A stretch of 64,000 nt of DNA from Calothrix sp. PCC 7103 (GCF_000331305.1 NZ_KB217478.1:4738296-4802295), one strand, 5' to 3'; positions 16,351 to 25,935 are shown, numbered from the stretch's first letter. The notes: a model not told the origin generated them from the sequence alone. Made by a program: numbers and translations.

Positions 16351-17322
16351 TCAGGTTCCAACTGATTCGGTATTTGGGGGATGGGCGCCTTTTTCGCTTC
16401 GTTGTCTCCACCAAGCGAGTAAAGTGCTTGCAATAAATATGCTGGAATAAGCACCCATAGTAAAGCCAACAATCAAAGACAAAGAGAAGATTTTGAGTGT
16501 TTCTCCACCAAATAAGAAGATAGCGAACAGCGTTAACATCGTTGTGAAAGTGGTATTAATCGAGCGTGCAAGCGTTTGGTCTACTGCGTCATCAACAATT
16601 TCGGTGATGGGGCGCCCTTTTTCAATTTGCGCTGTTTCCCGAATTCGGTCGTAAATTACCACAGTGTCGTTAACCGAGAAACCAACAATTGTCAGCAGGG
16701 CAACAACAAATAAGCTATCTACCTCAACACCAAAAAAACCTAGTATTGAAAATACACCGATTGTAATTAATACATCATGAAACAAAGCAACAATTGCAAA
16801 TACGGCATAATCCCACTGAAATCTGATTCTTAAGTAAACTAATATACCAATAAGCGACAAAAATAGAGCAGTTAAACCAGAGGTAAATAGCTCTCGTCCA
16901 AGAGTTGGACCAACAGTATCAATTGACTTTTTTTCCGGGTCAAAGGCGCCGATTTTTTCTGCGAGTGCGTTTTCGAGTTGGATGCGCTGTTCAGGACTTA
17001 AGTCTTTAGAGCGAATTGAGATACCGTTTTCTTTTCTTGTTTCTTTATCGGTGACAAGCTGAATACTTGCATCACCAAGTCCTTGGGATTTGGCGGTATC
17101 ACGTACAGCGTTGATATCGATTGGTTTATCACAGTTTCCAGGTTGTGTGCAGTCTCTTTCTAACTGTAAGCGTGTACCACCAATAAAATCTAAACCAGGA
17201 CGTAGAGGCGCCTTAATTTGAGGGTTAAACGTGGAAATTACCATCGAGATAATACCGATGATAAGTAAAGCAGAAGATATACCCCACCAAAGCGACCGCC
17301 TTTTGTTTACAGCTAGTTTCAT
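16351..17322 (-). CDS. secF: Protein translocase subunit SecF
   Basis: SecF with SecD forms the proton-driven accessory complex of the Sec translocon. The 323-residue protein has TM1 at residues 13-31, the periplasmic domain with [10 protein letters not shown] near 45, and a five-helix C-terminal block with [16 protein letters not shown] and R-S-I-N-T-T-F-T-T. Length and topology are normal. Its start overlaps the secD stop by 4 bases, giving translational coupling. Confidence 0.95.
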   Translation of the reverse strand: MKLAVNKRRSLWWGISSALLIIGIISMVISTFNPQIKAPLRPGLDFIGGTRLQLERDCTQPGNCDKPIDINAVRDTAKSQGLGDASIQLVTDKETRKENGISIRSKDLSPEQRIQLENALAEKIGAFDPEKKSIDTVGPTLGRELFTSGLTALFLSLIGILVYLRIRFQWDYAVFAIVALFHDVLITIGVFSILGFFGVEVDSLFVVALLTIVGFSVNDTVVIYDRIRETAQIEKGRPITEIVDDAVDQTLARSINTTFTTMLTLFAIFLFGGETLKIFSLSLIVGFTMGAYSSIFIASTLLAWWRQRSEKGAHPPNTESVGT

Positions 17323-18740
17323 TGTGCTGCCTCCACTTTTTTAGCTGGCACCAAGTTAGGACAAAAATATTCTGGTTTCTTTAATCCGGGAATTCCTATC
17401 GCCAAAAACATGAAAGTGCGACTACATGTAACTGCTGTAAACATACTAACAAGTACTCCTATACTCAAGGTTACAGCAAAGCCTTTGACCAAACCGGAAC
17501 CAAAAATAAACAGGAAGAAGCAGGCAATCCAGGTTGTGACATTACCATCTAAAATACTGGAAAAAGCTCGATAAAAGCCTGATTCAACAGAACGGTACAA
17601 AGTTTTACCTGCCTGCAATTCTTCGCGCGTCCGTTCAAAAATTAAAACGTTGGCATCAACTGCCATCCCAATGCTGAGAACAAAGCCAGCAATACCAGGT
17701 AATGTTATCGTCACTTGCAACAAACCAAAAGCAGCCCAGGAAAGTAAAGCGTAAATGATTAATGCAATATCCGCTAAAACACCCGGTAGTCTATAGTACA
17801 ATGCCATAAATACTAGTACAAGAGTTAGACCACCGATACCAGCATAAATACTGCTTTGAACACTATCTTTACCTAGCGTGGCGCCGACGGTGCGGTTTTC
17901 GACGATTGCCACAGGTACAGGGAGGGCGCCACCTCGTAACTGAATACCTAAGCCACTAGCTTCTTGGGCAGTAAAATTACCAGTAATTACCGCATTACCT
18001 CCAGTAATACCTGTAGCGGCGAACTGGGCGCCGACACTTGGAAAGCTAATAAGTTCATTATCAAGAAAAATACCAATACTTCTTCCAGTACCAGCGAGTT
18101 CCTTGGTTATTTGGGCAAATAAATCGCCACCTTGTTGATTAAAACTGATTGCGACTTCCCAGGCAGTGCTTTGGGTAGGTGTGCCTTGGGCATCTTTGAG
18201 AAATTTACCGCTAAGTGGAGGATTAGTACTTTCAAATAATTCTGCTATAGCTTGATTATTTTTTTGTAAATCTTCTTGAATTTTAGCGATTGCTGAGGAA
18301 TCTTTGCCTTTAAGAGCTTGGTCGAGCTTTGCCTTTAACTCACTACGTGAAGCAAAAAACACAGGAAGTTGGGTTTCTGTACCTGGTTTTTGCTTGCGAA
18401 ACTCTAACTGAGCAGTTCCACCCAAAACTTTTTCGGCTTGTTCAGGGTCTTTAACACCAGGGAGTTGAACTAAAATTTTGTCACTGCCGGCTTGTTGAAC
18501 TAGAGCTTCAGAAACACCTAAACCGTTAATGCGTCCTTCAATGATTTTGAGAACGGCTTCCATTTCACGTTCGGTGATTGTTTTAATTTCTGGTGTAGTC
18601 TTGACTTGAATAGTAAGTTGGGAACCTCCTTGTAAATCGAGACCAAGGGGTACACGTAAACCAGGAGTAGCAATCACCGCGATGGCGGCAATTACCATAA
18701 CAATAATTAGGGCTAATAGCGATTGCTGTCTTTGCTGCAT
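17319..18740 (-). CDS. secD: Protein translocase subunit SecD
   Basis: SecD is a six-helix inner-membrane protein whose large periplasmic domain helps pull secreted proteins through SecYEG. The ATG at 18740 (M-Q-Q-R-Q-Q) gives 473 residues; the GTG at 18764 is less likely. TM1 is followed by [11 protein letters not shown], the P1 head domain (about residues 50-280), then the C-terminal helices with [17 protein letters not shown]. It is coupled to secF. pdhB lies upstream on the same strand, separated by a repeat-rich 117-base gap. Confidence 0.95.
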   Translation of the reverse strand: MQQRQQSLLALIIVMVIAAIAVIATPGLRVPLGLDLQGGSQLTIQVKTTPEIKTITEREMEAVLKIIEGRINGLGVSEALVQQAGSDKILVQLPGVKDPEQAEKVLGGTAQLEFRKQKPGTETQLPVFFASRSELKAKLDQALKGKDSSAIAKIQEDLQKNNQAIAELFESTNPPLSGKFLKDAQGTPTQSTAWEVAISFNQQGGDLFAQITKELAGTGRSIGIFLDNELISFPSVGAQFAATGITGGNAVITGNFTAQEASGLGIQLRGGALPVPVAIVENRTVGATLGKDSVQSSIYAGIGGLTLVLVFMALYYRLPGVLADIALIIYALLSWAAFGLLQVTITLPGIAGFVLSIGMAVDANVLIFERTREELQAGKTLYRSVESGFYRAFSSILDGNVTTWIACFFLFIFGSGLVKGFAVTLSIGVLVSMFTAVTCSRTFMFLAIGIPGLKKPEYFCPNLVPAKKVEAAQ

Positions 18741-18788
18741 ACCATAACGGGAGTGCGGACACACGCTATGATAACGCTCTTTTTGTCA

Positions 18789-18856
18789 GTAATGAGTGCT
18801 GAGTGCTGAGTGCTGAGTAAGAAATAACTCTTAACTCAGAACTCAGAACTCAGCAC
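18789..18856. repeat. Tandem GAGTGCT / ACTCAGA short repeats
   Basis: Three TGAGTGC units and three AACTCAGA-type units face each other, and the first part is complementary to the second. Composition and order match the element at 7095-7205. It lies between pdhB and secD. Confidence 0.7.
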
Positions 18857-18857
18857 T

Positions 18858-19841
18858 TTAAACTCTTAATGTCATCATTTTCTCGACGGCTTCAACAATT
18901 TGTTCTGGTTGCACTATAGTTAAACGTTCTAAGGCGCCATTATAAGGAGTTGGAATATCCTGCGAAGATAGTCGTAGTACTGGTGCATCCAATTCGTCAA
19001 ACAAGCGGTCATTAATAGAAGCAGTTAACTCGGCGCCAATACCACCTGTTCGCATACATTCTTCCACAATAATCACACGGTGGGTTTTGCGTATAGAGGC
19101 GCCAATGGTATCAAAATCTAAGGGTTTGAGCGAAATTAAATCAATGACTTCGGGGTCAAAGCCTTGTTTTTCTATATTTTTCACGGCTTGCATGACGTGA
19201 TGACGCATCCGTGAGTAAGTTAGTATTGTGACATCTTTACCAGGGCGTACAACTTCAGCTTTATCGAGTGGAAGTACGTACTCTCGTTCAGGTAGGTCTT
19301 CTTTTAAGTTATAAAGCAGTACGTGTTCAAAAAACAGTACTGGGTTATTATCACGAATAGCAGCTTTTAGAAGTCCTTTTGCGTTTTTTGGAGTTGAGCA
19401 AGCGACAATTTTCAAACCGGGAACAGCTTGAAAGTAAGCTTCGAGACGCTGTGAGTGTTCTGCTCCTAGTTGGCGCCCAACACCACCAGGCCCACGAATT
19501 ACCATTGGGATTTTGAAATTACCACCACTCGTGTAGCGTAACATCCCAGCGTTATTAGAAATTTGGTTGAACGCAAGGAGCAGAAATCCCATGTTCATAC
19601 CCTCGATGATAGGGCGTAAACCTGTCATCGCAGCGCCGACAGCGATACCAGTAAAACTGTTTTCAGCAATGGGAGTATCTAGAACGCGCAAATCGCCATA
19701 CTTTTTGTACAGGTCTTTTGTTACTTTATAAGAGCCTCCATAGTGTCCTACGTCCTCTCCAAGTACAAATACAGTGTTATCACGCGCCATTTCCTCATCA
19801 ATGGCTTCCCGCAGAGCGTTGAAGAATAATGTTTCTGCCAT
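18858..19841 (-). CDS. pdhB: Pyruvate dehydrogenase E1 component, beta subunit
   Basis: With the alpha subunit, E1 beta decarboxylates pyruvate in the pyruvate dehydrogenase complex. The 327-residue length and motifs ([45 protein letters not shown] and R-G-P-G-G-V) are typical of cyanobacterial and plastid PdhB. The conserved C-terminal E-R-L-T-I-V-Q region is present. The alpha subunit gene is not in the window. secD follows on the same strand. Confidence 0.96.
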   Translation of the reverse strand: MAETLFFNALREAIDEEMARDNTVFVLGEDVGHYGGSYKVTKDLYKKYGDLRVLDTPIAENSFTGIAVGAAMTGLRPIIEGMNMGFLLLAFNQISNNAGMLRYTSGGNFKIPMVIRGPGGVGRQLGAEHSQRLEAYFQAVPGLKIVACSTPKNAKGLLKAAIRDNNPVLFFEHVLLYNLKEDLPEREYVLPLDKAEVVRPGKDVTILTYSRMRHHVMQAVKNIEKQGFDPEVIDLISLKPLDFDTIGASIRKTHRVIIVEECMRTGGIGAELTASINDRLFDELDAPVLRLSSQDIPTPYNGALERLTIVQPEQIVEAVEKMMTLRV

Positions 19842-20325
19842 TAGACCTAAAATACAACTAAAGTTAATTGAATATTATCGCGCTTGGGGAGCAATTACCG
19901 TAACAATTGCATGAGTTGATATATGCCTATTGTGGAGCGGGCATCCTTGCCCGCCTACTTGGCTTGGAACGGTGTATATTTGCCGTCTACTGGTTCGTGT
20001 CATTAATTTTGGGGAGTACAAAAAACGAACCGCAAAGTACGCGAAGGGCGCAAAGGAAGAAATAAGAGAAGAGAACACACCAAAACTTTTGACACAGACC
20101 ACTAGTCCTTGTACAATAGTGCGTGTGTTCGCAGTCATCATTTTTTGATAAGTGTCACCTTCTGAACCTTTTTCACCTAGACCATCTGCAAATAATTCTT
20201 TGTCTGCTACTTTGACTTTTGCTTATGAATGTGACTTGTTCTATTAATTTTGGGTTTGTGGTCTATCAACAGGAAAAATAAGGATTTATACCCCCCGAAT
20301 TCGCGTTATTTTTGGGGAATTTTAA
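19842..20325. other. 484-base repeat-rich intergenic region
   Basis: Frames here (e.g. 19875-20141) are formed from repeats and are not considered genes. The region includes a GGGCATCCTTGCCCGCC palindrome near 19938 and a copy of the ACCGCAAAGTACGCGAAGG type sequence near 20020, common in cyanobacterial intergenic DNA. No promoter or RNA gene could be identified. Confidence 0.5.
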
Positions 20326-20669
<344 letters not shown>

Positions 20670-20715
20670 AGTTTTCTTAAGCACAGGCAGGATGCCTGTG
20701 CCACAAGAGATTATT

Positions 20716-21105
20716 TTAACAGTCAATTAGTTCTGGTGTTTGGTTGAGAATTTGGCGCCGAATTGAAATGAAATCAAGATACTGTGGTGAATTTAGCTTG
20801 TCGAGACGAAAAACTCCAACGTTATGGCAGTTTTGAAATGCTAACTTTACGCCAAAATAACGCTCAACGGCGCCACGTATTGCATCACCACCCATCATTC
20901 GCAATAGTTGGGCGCGTGCTTGTTCACTTGGTGGTGGTACCGCATGGTTTGCCCACTCTTCTCCTCTGGTAACTTGTTCTACAAGACCGGATACAACACT
21001 CCAAGCGTATGGTAATGATTCTCTGATTGTTTCTACAAACTCTGTCTCGTCAATGTTCCCTGACTGTGCTTGCTCAAGCAGATGTACGCCTACGTTTAAA
21101 GACAT
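20716..21105 (-). CDS. SCO5389-family protein
   Basis: The 129-residue protein closely matches my recollection of the Streptomyces SCO5389 family: M-S-L-N-V-G-x-x-L-L-E-Q-A, F-V-E-T-I-R-E-S-L-P-Y-A-W, P-P-P-S-E-Q-A-R-A-Q-L-L-R and R-Y-F-G-V-K-L-A-F-Q-N-C-H-x-V-x-V-F, ending N-Q-T-P-E-L-I-D-C. The biochemical function is unknown. It has no signal peptide or membrane segment; Cys and His within F-Q-N-C-H are conserved in the family as recalled. It lies downstream of the metallothionein gene on the same strand. Its presence in a cyanobacterium could reflect transfer or simply a wider distribution than I remember. Confidence 0.75.
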   Translation of the reverse strand: MSLNVGVHLLEQAQSGNIDETEFVETIRESLPYAWSVVSGLVEQVTRGEEWANHAVPPPSEQARAQLLRMMGGDAIRGAVERYFGVKLAFQNCHNVGVFRLDKLNSPQYLDFISIRRQILNQTPELIDC

Positions 21106-21229
21106 TAGTTTTCCTCTGTAATTTTTTGGTACAAGTACCGTATAAATTCACAGTGAGAATAGTAATCTTTATCTAGCTAGTTGCTGCATTGTCGCAAACA
21201 AAAGTAACAATTGCAACGGATGATAAACA

Positions 21230-21266
21230 GATGTAACGGATGGTTGATTCTTCTATCCGTTACATC
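21230..21266. terminator. Hairpin between smtA and the SCO5389-family gene
   Basis: GATGTAACGGAT (21230-21241) pairs perfectly with ATCCGTTACATC (21255-21266) around a 13-base loop. Partial extra copies (CAACGGAT before, TATCCGTTA after) allow alternative pairings. On the minus strand it follows the smtA stop by 20 bases, so it probably terminates or attenuates smtA transcription. Confidence 0.65.
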
Positions 21267-21286
21267 CGCTTTATCCGTTACCAGGG

Positions 21287-21454
21287 TTATTTATCACATT
21301 CACAGCCAGTGTGACCGCAACCTCTACCATCTTGATGACCATTTGCACAAGCTTCGCCGCAGTAAGGTTTGCCATCTTTCATCACAGCACTGGATAGGGA
21401 AACGATGCAAAGACAAGATTCGCAAGCGCATTTCATTTGAGTTACTGTCGTCAT
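21287..21454 (-). CDS. smtA: Bacterial metallothionein
   Basis: This 55-residue gene is below usual ORF cut-offs but unmistakable. SmtA-type metallothioneins hold a Zn4 cluster using nine Cys and two His. Cys at 9, 11, 14, 16, 32, 36, 46, 51 and 53 and His at 40 and 48 reproduce the ligand pattern of Synechococcus SmtA, with one residue fewer between 40 and 46. The motif K-P-Y-C-G-E-A-C-A-N-G-H also matches the zinc-finger-like part of that protein. It buffers cytosolic zinc and possibly cadmium. An SmtB-type operator lies 48 bases upstream, yet no smtB gene is adjacent. It sits inside a cluster with Zur-type regulation. Confidence 0.95.
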   Translation of the reverse strand: MTTVTQMKCACESCLCIVSLSSAVMKDGKPYCGEACANGHQDGRGCGHTGCECDK

Positions 21455-21501
21455 AAACTAGCACCCGTATATGTGGTGTACATCTACTATACTACTACAA
21501 T

Positions 21502-21515
21502 TGAACAGTTATTCA
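21502..21515. promoter_or_regulatory. Putative SmtB/ArsR-family operator for smtA
   Basis: TGAACAGTTATTCA is an imperfect inverted repeat (TGAA...TTCA with near-symmetric centre) and closely resembles the core of operators bound by SmtB and ZiaR, as I recall them. It lies in the smtA upstream region. Binding is inferred only from the match. Confidence 0.65.
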
Positions 21516-21589
21516 AACGTTGGATAGAAAAATTATAGTTTCTTTGCGTTTGGTAATGTGAGCATTTTAGAGATGCCGCCCTTTCTACC

Positions 21590-22339
21590 TCACTTTATTG
21601 CCCGCACGCTCTGTGGTTGAGCGTTAAAGCCTTTATTGTTGCCGTAATAAACAATTTTGAAGTCAACTTTATTTGTGTTGGGATTGTAAATTGTATAACT
21701 TGCTTGTCCTGGGGTTCTACCGACGTTTCCGACTCCAATAATTTTGCGGGGATGAGCGTTGATGATATGGAGGGAAATTTGGGTGTCTAGGGTTGTTACA
21801 GAATTGGTTATAGAACCACTGGTAAGTTGGTACTCAAAGGTTAAACCGGAGCGACCACAAAATAGATTGTTTGCTTGCATCCGCGTTGCTCGGTCTAACA
21901 TTATTATTGGTGAGGTTTCTGGTGTTAATGTTTCGCTGACAGAGACACTGGAACCGTGGATTAACAAGCTGTCTAATTCAAAGAAGCCAAAATCAAGCGT
22001 ACTTAACCATCGTACTGTTTGACGAGGTACATATTCCCATAGTTGTTTGACTGTTTCTAAGCCATATTTTTCTATAAGTTCTGTGGGTGTACCATTCCCG
22101 GTTATTGCGTGTAGTATTAAGCATTGTTCTTCCCACCATCCTTTACAAACTAGAGGTTCTAGTTCTCCACGTCGTGGTTTCCGCACTCGTTCTACTAGTT
22201 GTTCTGATTGTAAAGTTGGCCCGACTAAATCACCAATAATATATAGTGCTTCGATGTAACGTTGGCGCCTGATATCTTCTAGTACAGCTTCATATGCTGC
22301 AAGGTTTCCTTCAATACCGCTTAAAATAGCCCATTTCAT
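21590..22339 (-). CDS. Metallophosphoesterase-fold protein with lost metal ligands
   Basis: The 249-residue protein aligns by eye with the upstream gene at 22363-23172 (A-I-L/I-S-x-I-x-G-N-L/I-x-A, I-G-D-L-V-G, L-I-H-G-S, C-G, and a G-N-V-G-R-T-P-G-Q-A block). Key metal ligands of the calcineurin-like fold are altered. D-x-H at the N-terminus reads G-I-E, the G-N-H-D region is unrecognisable, and G-H-T-H reads G-R-S-G. Only the G-D Asp and the H-G His remain. It is probably not a phosphatase. It is the last gene of the Zur-box-led minus-strand series, 23 bases after its relative, so it is likely cotranscribed. Confidence 0.75.
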   Translation of the reverse strand: MKWAILSGIEGNLAAYEAVLEDIRRQRYIEALYIIGDLVGPTLQSEQLVERVRKPRRGELEPLVCKGWWEEQCLILHAITGNGTPTELIEKYGLETVKQLWEYVPRQTVRWLSTLDFGFFELDSLLIHGSSVSVSETLTPETSPIIMLDRATRMQANNLFCGRSGLTFEYQLTSGSITNSVTTLDTQISLHIINAHPRKIIGVGNVGRTPGQASYTIYNPNTNKVDFKIVYYGNNKGFNAQPQSVRAIK

Positions 22340-22362
22340 ATGATAATATTACCTTTTTAGCT

Positions 22363-23172
22363 TTATCTAGTACAAACATGTGTAGGGTCATCAGCACGTT
22401 CTGCAAATTCTAAACCGCGTGCTAGGCGCCAAGCGAAAATAGCAGGTAAACCACGTTCTATAATTGCGGTGCAAGTTTTTTGATAATTATAAGTAACTTC
22501 GCGCAAGGTGACTTGTTGAGTGTCTGTGTCGTAAATTACATAAGTGGCATTGGGGCGCCCGTGTCGAGGTTCACCGACAGAACCAGCGTTGATAATTTGT
22601 TTTAAATTTGCGCTAAAACTACGATTTTCTTGTTTTTTATTGTTTACGAGTGAAAAATTTAAGTTGGCAGCATCAAGTTTACGGACATATGGGACATGAG
22701 TATGACCGCAAAAAAGTACATCGGCGCCTGATGAAAGTACTCGTTCTAATGCAACAAAAGCATCAAGTTCAGGTAGTAAATACTCGTGGTTACTGTGGGG
22801 ACTGCCGTGAACAAAAGCTAAGTTTTCGTAATGTAAAGTATGAGGTAATGTCGCTAAAAATTCACGGTTTTCTGGTAAAGTGTGTTTGTTCGTCCATTCG
22901 TGTGCGCGTAGTCCTCTTTTTTCTGCTAGTAATGAAGGATGACTACATTCGCAAGCATTCAACCCCTCAACAATATCCTTATCCCAACAACCAACGCAGG
23001 AAGGAATATCTAGGGAACGAATTTTTTCGACTACTTCGTTAGGGAAAGGACCATATCCAACTAAATCACCCAAACTAAAAATTTTATCGCATGAATGATT
23101 ATCAATATCTAGCAAAACTGCATCAAGAGCTTCGATATTACCATGAATACATGATATAACTGCAATTTTCAT
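22363..23172 (-). CDS. Metallophosphoesterase-family protein with D-to-C change in the first motif
   Basis: The 269-residue protein has most calcineurin-like phosphoesterase motifs: I-S-x-I-H-G-N near residue 6, G-D-L-V-G-Y-G-P near 36, F-V-H-G-S-P-H-S near 120 and C-G-H-T-H-V-P-Y-V-R near 155. The first Asp ligand is replaced by Cys (S-C-I-H-G-N), and the usual G-N-H-D/E reads G-C-W-D. A Cys ligand and the cluster context hint at altered metal preference, possibly zinc; this is inference. Its start overlaps the upstream CobW-like gene by 4 bases, indicating tight coupling. Confidence 0.82.
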   Translation of the reverse strand: MKIAVISCIHGNIEALDAVLLDIDNHSCDKIFSLGDLVGYGPFPNEVVEKIRSLDIPSCVGCWDKDIVEGLNACECSHPSLLAEKRGLRAHEWTNKHTLPENREFLATLPHTLHYENLAFVHGSPHSNHEYLLPELDAFVALERVLSSGADVLFCGHTHVPYVRKLDAANLNFSLVNNKKQENRSFSANLKQIINAGSVGEPRHGRPNATYVIYDTDTQQVTLREVTYNYQKTCTAIIERGLPAIFAWRLARGLEFAERADDPTHVCTR

Positions 23173-23975
23173 TCTTCAATTCCTTCTGATAACACTTGTT
23201 TGACTTGTTCTTGATATTGTCCAATAGCTGCTTCTGACAATAAACAATCTTGTAAGGTTTGCCCTAAAGTCACCTCATCAAGTTTACTTCCTATAACTTC
23301 CAAACCACTAAAACGCTTGGGTCTTCCTTCTAAGTTGCGCGTTAAATCTAATTCAAATAATCCTGTTGGTGGTAAACCTGCTACATACTCAGTATAGAGT
23401 GACCTACCGTCGTTGACATCAAAAATACCTTTGGCACGAGTCACATTTCCATAGGCGCCATTAGTAACTTCATACCAAAATTCCACTAAGCTATCTTCGT
23501 CAATAACTTCTCCGCTTAGAGGAACTCGCCATATTTGAGTGGAGTTATCTATATTATATATAGTGTCATGAACTGAGGCGCCGGATATAATTTCTGATGC
23601 CCATTGATGTAAATCAGAATCTTTATCTTTGAGATGAGGTGGTAAAACGCCAATGGCTTGGTATGGCTGATTATTAGGTAAGATTTTAGATATAGTGGCT
23701 AGTTCTAAGTAAAAACCAATTTCTATATATATCGATAATGCAGAATTTATTTGGTTGAGAAATTCTGCTTCTTCTCCATCATGAAACACTTTCACACCAG
23801 GACATTCTGATGCTATACGGGTTTGGTCGATGGGTAGCTTACCTGTACCGGGACTGTAATATAGTGTTTTGTTGTAGGGGTATTTGTGGTTGTTAGATGC
23901 TATCTGCTGAAAAATCCAAGTGGTTTTGCCACTACCTAAAGTTCCGGCAACAACTGTAATTTTGGGTGTAGTCAT
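23169..23975 (-). CDS. CobW/COG0523-like P-loop protein without the CxCC motif
   Basis: The 268-residue protein starts with V-V-A-G-T-L-G-S-G-K-T-T, a Walker A near residues 10-17. The C-terminal segment R-A-K-G-I-F-D-V-N-D-G resembles the CobW C-terminal domain. The G-C-I-C-C metal-binding motif and clear GTP-specificity motifs of canonical COG0523 proteins are absent, so it is a divergent member. The 4-base overlap with the phosphoesterase gene suggests that the two proteins act together. A palindromic repeat separates it from folE upstream. Confidence 0.7.
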   Translation of the reverse strand: MTTPKITVVAGTLGSGKTTWIFQQIASNNHKYPYNKTLYYSPGTGKLPIDQTRIASECPGVKVFHDGEEAEFLNQINSALSIYIEIGFYLELATISKILPNNQPYQAIGVLPPHLKDKDSDLHQWASEIISGASVHDTIYNIDNSTQIWRVPLSGEVIDEDSLVEFWYEVTNGAYGNVTRAKGIFDVNDGRSLYTEYVAGLPPTGLFELDLTRNLEGRPKRFSGLEVIGSKLDEVTLGQTLQDCLLSEAAIGQYQEQVKQVLSEGIEE

Positions 23976-23994
23976 TGAGATTAATTATAAGGGG

Positions 23995-24022
23995 TAGCAC
24001 AGGCATCCTGCCTGTGCCACAT
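23995..24022. repeat. CACAGGCATCC-type palindromic repeat
   Basis: GGCACAGGCAGG and its inverse (GCACAGGCATCCTGCCTGTGCC on the plus strand) lie between folE and the CobW-like gene. The same core recurs at about 20682 and 40647. It may form a hairpin within the operon message. Confidence 0.7.
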
Positions 24023-24024
24023 GT

Positions 24025-24666
24025 TTATCTGAAGTTAGAGTTATGACGAACTAGGTTCATAAACTCTTCTCTTGTGCGCGCGTCTTCGGAAAACACACCT
24101 CGCATAGCACTAGTAACAGTCCAAGAACCAGGTTTTTGTACACCACGCATTACCATACACATGTGAGTTGCTTCTACAACTACTGCGACACCTTGGGGTT
24201 TTAATAAACCTTGCAAAGCATCAGCTATCTGCAAAGTTAGCCGTTCTTGCACTTGTAAACGACGCGCGTACATTTCACAAATACGGGCTATTTTCGACAA
24301 CCCAATTACTTTACCATTGGGAATATACGCCACATGCGCGCGTCCAATAATAGGTAGTATATGATGTTCGCACGAGCTAAAGATATCAATATCTCTAACC
24401 AAAACCATCTCGTTTGCATCTTCGCTAAAAACGGCGCCGTTTAGTAGTTCATCCAAAGACTCGTTATAACCTTTGGTTAAAAACTGTAATGCTTTTACAA
24501 CTCTTTTAGGAGTATCTATTAAGCCTTCTCTATCAGGGTCTTCTCCCAACCCAACTAATAAAGTACGTACAGCTTGAACCATTTCTGCCTCTGTAACTTT
24601 TGGCTTTTGCTTTGACAAAGCAAGAAGTTCCGCAGAATTAAACTCCGGATGAAATGATAATGTCAT
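24025..24666 (-). CDS. folE: GTP cyclohydrolase I
   Basis: FolE converts GTP to dihydroneopterin triphosphate, the first step to tetrahydrofolate. The 213-residue protein has the zinc-site motifs S-S-C-E-H-H (Cys and His) and [12 protein letters not shown] (Cys), G-L-S-K-I-A-R and R-L-Q-V-Q-E-R-L-T, all intact. Extra folE copies of this class are known members of zinc-limitation regulons in several bacteria. The position 56 bases downstream of the His-rich COG0523 gene and Zur-like box supports that role here, though whether another folE exists elsewhere in the genome cannot be seen. Confidence 0.93.
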   Translation of the reverse strand: MTLSFHPEFNSAELLALSKQKPKVTEAEMVQAVRTLLVGLGEDPDREGLIDTPKRVVKALQFLTKGYNESLDELLNGAVFSEDANEMVLVRDIDIFSSCEHHILPIIGRAHVAYIPNGKVIGLSKIARICEMYARRLQVQERLTLQIADALQGLLKPQGVAVVVEATHMCMVMRGVQKPGSWTVTSAMRGVFSEDARTREEFMNLVRHNSNFR

Positions 24667-24722
24667 GTCTCTCGTCTGGTTTATTACTATAACTGTAGTT
24701 TCGACTGCTTAACACTTCTTAA

Positions 24723-25757
24723 TCATATCAGACATTCGCGTAAACGAGAATGAATTTTATTCTCGTCTAGATGGCGCCCAATAAAGACAAGCTGATTAGA
24801 TGGCGCCGTTTTCCACTCATCCGCATCTAAGTTGTAACGAGGTCCACTAAGTTGGAAGATATGACGTAAAGGACTGTCATCAAACCAAAGAATACCCTTG
24901 GCACGAAATACGTTATCTGGCATTTCCTCAATTAAAAAATGCTCAAATTTATTAACATCAAAGGGTTTATCAACCTGGAACGACACCGACACAAACCCAT
25001 CATTTTCTAAATGATGTGAGTGGTGATGGTGGTCATGGTGATGATCCTCATGTTCGTGATGATGATGGTGATGGTCGTGATGGTCATCTTCTGTAAAAAC
25101 ATGCTCGTCATTAGGCGTTAGTTCTACACCTAAAATTAGAGGTAAAGCAACTTTTCCATACTGAGTGCGTAAAATTTTAGCAGTATCTTTTTTATTACGT
25201 ATGAAAGTTTCTAACTCTACCAGCTTTTCTTCGCTAACTAAATCAGTTTTATTAAGCAAGACAATATCACCGTATGTAATTTGTTTCAGTGCAGCCTCAC
25301 TCTCAAAGTGAGTTTTGTCAAAACTTTCGGCATCAACAACAGTAAGTATAGAATCTAAATTAGTTAAATCTCTTAGCTCAGTTCCTAAAAACGTTAATAC
25401 AATGGGTAAAGGGTCAGCAACACCAGTAGTCTCAATCACCATATAATCAATACGGTCTTCTCGTTCCAACACTCGATAAACCGCATCAACCAAGCCATCG
25501 TTAATAGTACAGCAAATACAACCATTGCTCAGTTCCACCATGTCCTTGTCCGTGGAAACGAGTAACTGGCTATCTATATTAATGTCACCAAACTCATTAA
25601 CCAAAACAGCAACCTTCATATCCTGCTTGTTCTGGAGTATTTGGTTAAGCAGTGTAGTTTTTCCACTGCCCAAAAACCCTGTAATGATAGTCACAGGCAT
25701 TCCACGCTTCGGAATCTCAATATTATTATCTAAATTAATTGCAGTCGCACTAGTCAT
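24723..25757 (-). CDS. COG0523 (CobW-family) GTPase, putative zinc metallochaperone
   Basis: The 344-residue protein has Walker A G-F-L-G-S-G-K-T-T-L-L, the metal-binding G-C-I-C-C motif near residue 80, E-T-T-G-V-A-D-P Walker B region and N-K-T-D for GTP specificity. A strongly His-rich linker (about residues 225-250: D, H and E only) joins to a complete CobW C-terminal domain. Such proteins deliver or store zinc and are classic Zur targets. A perfect 7-1-7 dyad sits 76 bases upstream of its start, and it heads a minus-strand series including folE and two phosphoesterase-like genes. The name zigA/zng1 is possible but not assigned. Confidence 0.93.
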   Translation of the reverse strand: MTSATAINLDNNIEIPKRGMPVTIITGFLGSGKTTLLNQILQNKQDMKVAVLVNEFGDINIDSQLLVSTDKDMVELSNGCICCTINDGLVDAVYRVLEREDRIDYMVIETTGVADPLPIVLTFLGTELRDLTNLDSILTVVDAESFDKTHFESEAALKQITYGDIVLLNKTDLVSEEKLVELETFIRNKKDTAKILRTQYGKVALPLILGVELTPNDEHVFTEDDHHDHHHHHHEHEDHHHDHHHHSHHLENDGFVSVSFQVDKPFDVNKFEHFLIEEMPDNVFRAKGILWFDDSPLRHIFQLSGPRYNLDADEWKTAPSNQLVFIGRHLDENKIHSRLRECLI

Positions 25758-25832
25758 AATCTCTCCTTATATACACATGTTGAGTAGTACTTGCGATATT
25801 TGTAACTAAGTACCAAATCACTCTTGCAAGAA

Positions 25833-25847
25833 TGATAACAGTTATCA
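25833..25847. promoter_or_regulatory. Putative Zur box
   Basis: TGATAAC-A-GTTATCA is a perfect 7-1-7 inverted repeat, extended by one more pair (A...T). This matches the form of Zur and Fur-family boxes recalled for cyanobacteria. It lies upstream of the COG0523 gene. The divergent methyltransferase starts 205 bases away, so it is the less likely target. Confidence 0.8.
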
Positions 25848-25878
25848 TAATAGCGTAAAAGTCTTGCATTTAATCTTG

Positions 25879-25935
25879 TGGAATGGGCATCCTTGCCCGT
25901 TCCAGGCAGGCGGGCAAGGATGCTCACCCCACAAG
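25879..25935. repeat. GGGCAAGGATGCCC-type palindromic repeats
   Basis: GTGGAATGGGCATCCTTGCCCGTTCC and an inverted partner GGCGGGCAAGGATGCTCACCCCAC form a hairpin-capable pair. Related copies occur near 19938 and 55837. It is intergenic. Nothing else is evident in 25936-26051 except a CACAGAGACACAGAGG repeat typical of cyanobacteria. Confidence 0.7.

Noticed and set aside
19875-20148. Overlapping small frames on both strands after pdhB
   Set aside because: They are built from dispersed repeats and show no coding features or ribosome-binding sites.
21211-21456. Plus-strand 81-residue frame covering the metallothionein
   Set aside because: It is antisense to the clearly recognisable smtA gene.
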